From Novipirellula galeiformis (GTDB lineage: Bacteria; Planctomycetota; Planctomycetia; Pirellulales; Pirellulaceae): a stretch of DNA of 64,000 bases. Shown piece after piece: positions 59,041 through 64,000 of the stretch. The notes under the pieces were generated by a model. That model had not been told where the DNA came from, did no database searches, and saw only the letters and a program-made list of their open reading frames with translations. The stretch is taken from contig NZ_SJPT01000005.1 of assembly GCF_007860095.1 (NCBI RefSeq), positions 558,001-622,000 on the forward strand, given 5' to 3'. The position numbers and the translations under genes are program-made. Each line of letters starts with the position of its first letter. Within the stretch, counting starts at the first letter, position 1.

Positions 59041-59102
59041 GATGACTTGGCTACGGGGTAAGGGAACAAGGAGGTAATTAGGGTCGCGTTGCGGGTCCCG
59101 CA

Positions 59103-59142
59103 TTCACTGCGTTGGCAGCGGCTTCACTGCGTTGGCAGCGGC
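59103..59142. repeat. 20-bp tandem duplication at a stop codon
   Basis: Two adjacent identical 20-bp units (TTCACTGCGTTGGCAGCGGC) occupy 59103-59122 and 59123-59142. The second contains the stop codon of the gene at 59124; the first is a silent copy after it. A recent slippage event is likely. Confidence 0.8.
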
Positions 59143-60065
59143 GCAAGTGGCTGCGGCTGGGCGACTCGGCTCAGCGGCGTTGGCGCCCCTTCGCTGGTCA
59201 CCCAGGCGTCGCCGTGGTGATCGATACAGATCGCTTCGATTTGTTTTAGCCGAGGCAATTCGCTGGAATCAGCCATCTGGTTCGTTTGTGCCGCGATGGT
59301 CATCTCACGCGTTGAACAGCGAAAGCAAAAAACTTGAAAGTAGCTTGCAATCCATAAGTCGCCCGTTCGCGAATCAAAATCGGCCGCGGTAGCCATCGGT
59401 AACGCAATCGTGCTTTGGTAGTTCGCGGTGATCGGGGGCGCCGCCGCGGTGGAGGACCGTGGAAACCGTATCGGCAAATCGGGCAGGTCGATCGAGTAGA
59501 CATTCGCAAAGGGCAGCGTCGATTTGGCGATGAATACGATTTTTCGGCGCAGCACATCGACGGCAACCGCCTCGCAATCGCGAGCCCCATCGGGATACGT
59601 CACCCGTAGCGTGAGGTAGCGGTTGACTTTGGTCGCCTTAGTGGGATCGGGTTCTTCGAACAGGTAAAGCGAGATCGATTTGCGTTTCGCGGAATTGTCG
59701 CCACAATCCGCGACGAGCAAAAACTTGCGATTCCCCTCTTTAAACGCCGCCATATCCTCCCAATCGATGGCCCCCGCTCCTACCAATTCACAGCTTCCCG
59801 AGGCGCGGCCCCGTGAATCGAAGGCAAACAGCCGTGCGCTATCTCCGGAATCATTGTGTGACCAGAAGTGCCCCGATTGTTGGGGGGACGCTGCCAAACC
59901 GCTACTTTCGTTCAACTGCGGCTCGTCGAAGTAAATCAGCGGTGGGATGGCGGTTGGGCTTGTGGTTTGCGTATTTAAGGGTTGGGCTGAACCGGTGTGA
60001 GCGACTGCGTGGCACCACAGCAGCGCAATCGAGATTGCAAAAGGAAATACTCGATTGTGACCCAT
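59124..60065 (-). CDS. Exported beta-propeller-like protein
   Basis: The 313-residue protein has a signal peptide (MGHNRVFPFAISIALLWCHAVAHTGSAQ) and a repeat-rich beta body (ESSGLAASPQQSGHFWSHNDSGDSARLFAFD, GDLWIASYFQVFCF) typical of SdiA-regulated/Ycf48-like propellers. ATG 60065 has AAGGA six bases upstream. Its function is not known. It is divergent from the TlpA-like gene. Confidence 0.65.
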   Translation of the reverse strand: MGHNRVFPFAISIALLWCHAVAHTGSAQPLNTQTTSPTAIPPLIYFDEPQLNESSGLAASPQQSGHFWSHNDSGDSARLFAFDSRGRASGSCELVGAGAIDWEDMAAFKEGNRKFLLVADCGDNSAKRKSISLYLFEEPDPTKATKVNRYLTLRVTYPDGARDCEAVAVDVLRRKIVFIAKSTLPFANVYSIDLPDLPIRFPRSSTAAAPPITANYQSTIALPMATAADFDSRTGDLWIASYFQVFCFRCSTREMTIAAQTNQMADSSELPRLKQIEAICIDHHGDAWVTSEGAPTPLSRVAQPQPLAPLPTQ

Positions 60066-60145
60066 GTGACATCCTTTTTCTTTTTGAACAAGTTTATTTT
60101 TTACAAGCGACCCTCCGCGTGAACCAACCTTCCGAAGCCATCGAC

Positions 60146-60739
60146 ATGAACCAAAATTCTCGACAGCCCTCAGCAAAACGAGCATGGTGGCCGGTAGGAT
60201 TATTGATTTTAGCGTTCGGATTATTTGCTGTCAGTCGAAATCGTCCCTCCAGCCAAGACAGCGTTGCGATTGGCAAACCGGCACCGCAATTGGAGCTGGT
60301 TCGGTTGTCGGTCGACCCCGCAGAAATGACGCTTGAAACGATGGCCGAAGGGAAAGTGGCATTGATCCATTTGTGGGGAACGTGGTGCGGTCCTTGCAAG
60401 ATGGAGTATCCCCACTTGGCCGAAATGGCTCGCGAATTTGAAACCAACGATGCCTTTGAATTCATCTCGATTTCTTGCGAAGCTGGCTCTTCGGAAACAA
60501 TCGAAGGTCTGACCAAGAAAACGCGAGAGTACCTGGGGTCGATCGCGGCCTCGACCGAAGTGTTCGCGGACCCTCGCGGCACGACACGTTTGAATGTTGC
60601 CGAGCGCCTCGAAAAACCGCACATGTATTTTCCAACGACGATCCTAGTCGATCGCAAGGGGACGATCCGTGGCGTTTGGGAAGGCTATTCGCCAAATGGC
60701 GTGGAACAGATGAAGGTTCAAATCGAACAGTGGCTTTAG
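60146..60739 (+). CDS. TlpA/ResA-like membrane-anchored thioredoxin
   Basis: The 197-residue product has an N-terminal membrane segment (WWPVGLLILAFGLFAVS), then a thioredoxin-fold with ALIHLWGTWCGPCKMEYPHL (redox pair in WCGPC) and YFPTTILVDRKGTIRGVWEGYSPNG, the cis-proline motif PTT. It likely reduces or isomerises disulfides outside the membrane. ATG 60146. The following 60740-60974 holds no supported gene. Confidence 0.85.
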   Translation: MNQNSRQPSAKRAWWPVGLLILAFGLFAVSRNRPSSQDSVAIGKPAPQLELVRLSVDPAEMTLETMAEGKVALIHLWGTWCGPCKMEYPHLAEMAREFETNDAFEFISISCEAGSSETIEGLTKKTREYLGSIAASTEVFADPRGTTRLNVAERLEKPHMYFPTTILVDRKGTIRGVWEGYSPNGVEQMKVQIEQWL

Positions 60740-60974
60740 TGTCTCGTCATGGCATGAACTCCGAGTCGGGAGTGCTGGCAACGACCGCCTCAGCCCCGAT
60801 GACGGACAAGACGATGCGTCCATTTTACAGTGACCTTCTTGCCTTTGCTTTGAGCAAATCCTAACTTGCCGCGTTGGCGAGGGACCGAGCAATGAGTGGT
60901 ATTCCCTCGCCTTTGCTGTGGGTGATGAAAGCCAAGATCGAAGCGAAAATCATCGTTCCGATGAACAATCCCGA

Positions 60975-62039
60975 TTAGCCCGCCTGCATCAAACATTGCT
61001 TTAACGCTTCCGCGGCATGCACGGGATCCTCCGCATCGCGGATCGCACCGCTAACAGCGATGCGATGGCAACCGGTTTCGATCACCTTCGCCACGTTGTG
61101 CTCGTCAATGCCACCGATCGCGAACGCGGGCAAGTGGATCGAACCGGAGACCTGGTTCAAGAAGGCAGGGCCAACGTAACGATCAAACTGCTTCGTGCGG
61201 CTAGTGAAAACGGGGCCACAACCGATGTAATCGGCACCGTCATCGACCGCTTGGCGAGCTTGTTCGATCGAGTGAGTGGAAATGCCGAGCAAGCGACGAG
61301 CGCCCAGGATCGCTCGCGCGGCGGCGGCGGGCAATTCCTCTTGTCCCACGTGGACCCCATCGGCATCGGCCGCAACCGCGATATCCACGCGGTCGTTGAC
61401 GATGAACAAACGCCCGTGTTTTTTTGCGACCGCCGCGCCCACGCACGCTCGCTCGTAGAGGGTGCGGTCATCGAGTTCGGGGGCGCGGAGCTGGAAAATA
61501 TCGACACCGGCCGCAGCGAGTTGCTCGATCGACGCGACGAATTGATCCTCCGACTCACCCCCATCCATTAGCAGGTAAAGCTGGGCCGCGGCGAGCTGGC
61601 TGGCTCGCGTGGCCTTGAACGCTTGCAATTCTAAAGCGGCAGCCATCTGGTAATGGCGATAGCGGATTTGTTCCACCTGGGCCGCAAAATTGGCGTCGAT
61701 GGTTTTACCGTACTCTTCGATCACGCGCAACGATTGTGCGATACGCGACGAGGCGGCTGCGATCACCGCCTGGACCGAAGCGCGTTGGTATTCGGCGGCC
61801 TCCCCAATCGCGGTGCCCACGTCCCCTGGGGTATCGCGAGCCTCGATCAGCCTCAGACGATCGAGATGTTGGTTGGTCACGGTCGTTAAATCGTGGCGAA
61901 TCGACTTCAATTCGCCGCTGATTTCAGCATCGTCCAGCGCGAAACGAGCATACTCTTCGAGCGTGCGAAGTCCCTCGGTCGCTCGATTGATGGACGCATC
62001 CAGGATACGATAGGTCGCTTGATTAGTTAGGATGGTCAT
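60975..62039 (-). CDS. thiE: Thiamine-phosphate synthase with N-terminal extension
   Basis: The 354-residue protein has a C-terminal ThiE barrel: QLYLLMDGG, DIFQLRAPELDDRTLYE, LFIVNDRVDIAVAADADGVHVGQEELP, LLGISTHSIEQARQAVDDGADYIGCGPVF, AFAIGGI. It joins HMP-PP and THZ-P to thiamine phosphate. The first ~160 residues form an all-helical extension (RILDASINRATEGLRTLEEYARFALDD...) that I recall for planctomycetes and cyanobacteria. ATG 62039. It is divergent from the SGNH hydrolase. Confidence 0.9.
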   Translation of the reverse strand: MTILTNQATYRILDASINRATEGLRTLEEYARFALDDAEISGELKSIRHDLTTVTNQHLDRLRLIEARDTPGDVGTAIGEAAEYQRASVQAVIAAASSRIAQSLRVIEEYGKTIDANFAAQVEQIRYRHYQMAAALELQAFKATRASQLAAAQLYLLMDGGESEDQFVASIEQLAAAGVDIFQLRAPELDDRTLYERACVGAAVAKKHGRLFIVNDRVDIAVAADADGVHVGQEELPAAAARAILGARRLLGISTHSIEQARQAVDDGADYIGCGPVFTSRTKQFDRYVGPAFLNQVSGSIHLPAFAIGGIDEHNVAKVIETGCHRIAVSGAIRDAEDPVHAAEALKQCLMQAG

Positions 62040-62078
62040 CTGTGGATCGTTAGCAACCGAGTAAATGGAAGGAATAAC

Positions 62079-62858
62079 ATGAAGAGCTCCGCAACCCATG
62101 CAGGTTTCATCGTTTCTGCCCTCATGATAGCGACTGTCGTGTTTGCTTCCGCGGTGGTGTCAGCGGAGCGGCCCGATGTCAATTCAGCCAAGACGAAACC
62201 GACCCCGAATCGTAAACCAACCGTTAAAAAGGTGAACCCGGCATTCGCGCCGCCGGTGGAGATCGCCGGGCTGCCAAATGTGTTGTTGATCGGAGATTCG
62301 ATCTCGATCGGTTACATGCTCGACGTTCGCAACCAGCTCGAGGGGGTCGCCAATGTCTATCGCCCCGCGGCGAATTGTGGGCCGACGACCCGCGGGCTGG
62401 CCTCGCTCGACGCTTGGTTGGGGGATCGCAAATGGGACGTCATTCACTTCAATTTTGGGCTTCATGATCTGAAATACATCGGTCCAAAAGGGCAAAGTTT
62501 GGCGGATCCCAACGCCGCGACCAGCCATCACCAAGTGCCGATCGACCAATACGCGGCCAATTTGAAGAAGATCGCGGAGCGACTCAAAGCGACCGGAGCG
62601 ACGGTGATTTGGCAAGAAACGACGCCGGTCCCCGACGGCTCGGCCGGACGTGTCGCTGGCGATGCGAAACGTTACAATGAAGCCGCTGCGAAGGTGCTCG
62701 CCGAGCTCGGCGGCATCCAAACCGATGCGATGTATGCATTCGCCGTGGCACACGCAGACTTACAACGAAAAGCGAATGTCCATTACACTGCCGCCGGATC
62801 GAAGAAGTTAGCCGAGCAAGTGACGAAGTCGGTACGCAGCGTGTTGGAAAAAAAGTAG
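62079..62858 (+). CDS. SGNH/GDSL-type hydrolase, secreted
   Basis: The 259-residue protein has a signal peptide (SALMIATVVFASAVVSAER) and the SGNH blocks: NVLLIGDSISIGY (nucleophile Ser), the glycine block in AANCGPTTRG, FNFGLHDLK (N/H-type block III) and NVHYTAAGSKKLAEQV (catalytic D/H-like block V). Such enzymes hydrolyse esters of sugars or lipids outside the cell. ATG 62079. The extracellular role is probable; its substrate is not known. Confidence 0.8.
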   Translation: MKSSATHAGFIVSALMIATVVFASAVVSAERPDVNSAKTKPTPNRKPTVKKVNPAFAPPVEIAGLPNVLLIGDSISIGYMLDVRNQLEGVANVYRPAANCGPTTRGLASLDAWLGDRKWDVIHFNFGLHDLKYIGPKGQSLADPNAATSHHQVPIDQYAANLKKIAERLKATGATVIWQETTPVPDGSAGRVAGDAKRYNEAAAKVLAELGGIQTDAMYAFAVAHADLQRKANVHYTAAGSKKLAEQVTKSVRSVLEKK

Positions 62859-62910
62859 TTTCTTCCCCCTTCACACTTTCGCTCTCTCGCTTCAAACTTC
62901 CGTTTCTATC

Positions 62911-62984
62911 GCCCTCGTAGCTCAGCTGGATAGAGCAGCTCATTCCTAACGAGCAGGTCGCAGGTTCGAATCCCGCCGAGGGTA
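62911..62984 (+). tRNA. tRNA-Arg(CCU)
   Basis: The cloverleaf has acceptor GCCCTCG/CGAGGGT, D-arm GCTC...GAGC, anticodon loop TTCCTAA with anticodon CCT, and T-loop TTCGAAT. CCA is not encoded. A 30-bp perfect palindrome lies 13 bases downstream. Confidence 0.93.
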
Positions 62985-62997
62985 CTGATTGGCAAAC

Positions 62998-63027
62998 CGT
63001 ACTCGCTAGCACGTGCTAGCGAGTACG
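62998..63027. repeat. 30-bp perfect palindrome after tRNA-Arg
   Basis: Arms of 15 bp meet without a spacer: CGTACTCGCTAGCAC followed by its exact reverse complement. There is no T-run, so it is not a standard terminator, although the RNA hairpin would be very stable. It could end the tRNA transcript, bind a dimeric protein, or mark an insertion site. Confidence 0.85.
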
Positions 63028-63115
63028 CAGTAGGGTCCCGATTGGCCAAGCCAATTGGGATCGCGGATCTCACTCAAGGTTCCATCACTTTTGGGGCGAA
63101 CGAGGCTCGGGAACG

Positions 63116-63538
63116 ATGCAAGAAATTGAGGTCGGTCAACTATGGGTCGGTCACGCGATGGACACTCGCGATCCACATTCGTTGTTTGATCTGGGAATCC
63201 GAGCGGTGGTGGATCTCGCCTATGAAGAGCCTCCCACCCCGCTGCCTCGACAGCTGATCTATTGTCGGTTTCCGATTCTCGACGGGGCTGGCAATGATGC
63301 CATCGTCCTCCAACTCGCCCTCCAAACGATCGTGGACCTACTTCGCTCAGGGCATCGCACGTTGGTCGCTTGCTCCGCGGGGATGTCTCGTTCACCGACG
63401 CTCACAGCCTTCGCGTTGGCCACCTTTCGCGGAGAGACGCCCGAAGCGGTTCTGCAGCGGATTGCTGCATCGCGAGCCTTGGAGGTGAAGGGGCCACTTT
63501 GGAATGAAGTCGCAGCCCTCTTTTCCAAAATTCGCTAG
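63116..63538 (+). CDS. Dual-specificity/tyrosine phosphatase-like protein
   Basis: The 140-residue product has the C-x5-R active site CSAGMSRS (within VACSAGMSRSPTLTAF) and an upstream Asp-containing loop (FPILDGAGND) that could be the general acid. This is the dual-specificity phosphatase fold. Chromosomal and orphan here. Start 63116 is an ATG with GGAACG upstream. Confidence 0.85.
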   Translation: MQEIEVGQLWVGHAMDTRDPHSLFDLGIRAVVDLAYEEPPTPLPRQLIYCRFPILDGAGNDAIVLQLALQTIVDLLRSGHRTLVACSAGMSRSPTLTAFALATFRGETPEAVLQRIAASRALEVKGPLWNEVAALFSKIR

Positions 63539-63569
63539 CGGCGCCGCGGCAACATCGTTCTGGCACCGA

Positions 63570-63598
63570 TCCCTCGCTAACGCGTCGGGTTATGATTT
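63570..63598. repeat. Dispersed intergenic repeat, copy 2
   Basis: This copy (TCCCTCGCTAACGCG + TCGGGTTATGATTT) differs from the one at 56835 at a few positions. It lies 45 bases before the start of the last gene, so any promoter activity would drive that gene; none is shown. Confidence 0.55.
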
Positions 63599-63643
63599 CC
63601 TGACAGCACGGCAGTAGTGCAACTTCAAAAGAAACGAATCGAA

Positions 63644-64000
63644 ATGCAGTCAAGTGACTTAGGGCCAAAGCTCTGGTCCACGCCCGTTTCCGCTGCCAAA
63701 TGGAGTGCGGGTCTTGTTGGCATGATCCTGCTGGCGATTGGATGCTGGATCGCCTGGGATCTGGAAACCAGTGGCACGATCTTTGTCCGTGGCTTTGGGC
63801 GAATTCCAGCGGGTGATTTCATCTGGGGCTATCGTCTCGTGATGGCTATTTTTCTCTCGTTCGCTACCGGGCTGGCTTCGGCGTGGTACTGGTTTCCGAA
63901 AGTAGACGTGTTTGAGCATGGTTTGGTCCTACCCGATGGACGCAGAGTGCTGTGGTCCGAGGACCTCCGCTGCGAGCAATCCCGTCCCGGCAAATGGGTT
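63644..64000 (+). CDS. Two-helix membrane protein, 5' part
   Basis: ATG 63644 opens a frame of 119 codons that runs off the window. It has two membrane segments (WSAGLVGMILLAIGCWIAW and LVMAIFLSFATGLASAWYWF) and then a PH-like start (VDVFEHGLVLPDGRRVLWSED). The pattern suggests a small protein with membrane helices followed by a PH/bPH2-like domain, as in many planctomycete hypothetical proteins. The end is not visible. Confidence 0.6.
   Translation, partial: MQSSDLGPKLWSTPVSAAKWSAGLVGMILLAIGCWIAWDLETSGTIFVRGFGRIPAGDFIWGYRLVMAIFLSFATGLASAWYWFPKVDVFEHGLVLPDGRRVLWSEDLRCEQSRPGKWV

Noticed and set aside
60890-60979. 28-codon plus-strand peptide before thiE
   Set aside because: Too short, no ribosome site, and no feature beyond an open frame.

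Overview
The window comes from a planctomycete chromosome, most likely Pirellulaceae/Rhodopirellula-like. I infer this from the flanking genes (FdhF/YdeP oxidoreductase, secreted proteins with paired CCNGC motifs, an N-terminally extended ThiE, SGNH hydrolase), from often weak Shine-Dalgarno sites, and from a dispersed intergenic repeat (56835 and 63570) of a kind I associate with that group. No species call is possible without a search.

Layout. (1) 1-3686: chromosomal left flank: the 3' part of a molybdopterin oxidoreductase, a DoxX/MauE-like membrane protein and a nucleoside deaminase. (2) 3687-9031: a compact 5.3-kb integrative element (element A) with a small membrane protein, an unknown gene, an Xis-like HTH protein, a primase/helicase-type ATPase, a zinc-ribbon protein and a tyrosine integrase, but no virion genes. 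(3) 8977-56617: a complete-looking 47.6-kb tailed prophage (element B). (4) 56563-56647: the intact tRNA-Leu(UAA) that both elements used as target. A 55-bp tRNA 3'-half core is present three times (3687, 8977, 56563), so the elements lie in tandem. (5) 56648-64000: chromosomal right flank: hemerythrin-like, CCNGC, CYTH, TlpA-like, ThiE, SGNH hydrolase, tRNA-Arg(CCU), dual-specificity phosphatase and a truncated membrane protein.

Prophage B has a divergent control region at 51983-52126, with two good promoters and an inverted repeat over the leftward one. Rightward is a lysogeny/cargo set: a Lys-rich protein, a membrane-anchored protein, a soluble plus membrane gene pair with RexAB-like layout, an unknown gene, and the integrase. 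Leftward is the early operon: HTH protein, RimI-like acetyltransferase, RecT, a single-strand-DNA/DUF669-like protein, an odd tRNA-like gene, RecD-like helicase, a DnaJ-type zinc protein, a cupin-like protein, an ERCC4 nuclease, a Dam-type methylase and a primase-helicase. A 285-bp non-coding region rich in GTTCCC/GGGAAC motifs (37861-38145) then precedes the long late operon. That operon runs through small terminase, a group of exported or membrane proteins including a subtilase and a thioredoxin-fold protein, virion fibre proteins, large terminase, protease/scaffold, capsid, connector and tail genes, and then a displaced portal and Mu F-like pair, tail-tip proteins, a Stealth-like glycosyl-phosphotransferase and UDP-GlcNAc 2-epimerase.

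Most notable points: the portal carries a C-terminal domain with all R-S-E motifs of an ADP-ribosyltransferase; the integrase of element A reads through the att core, so excision would add a 64-residue tail lying 5 kb away; the late operon has no recognisable endolysin but does have a subtilase and secreted proteins; and one prophage tRNA-like gene has a 26-nt anticodon loop. All calls come from reading the sequence; no database search was run.
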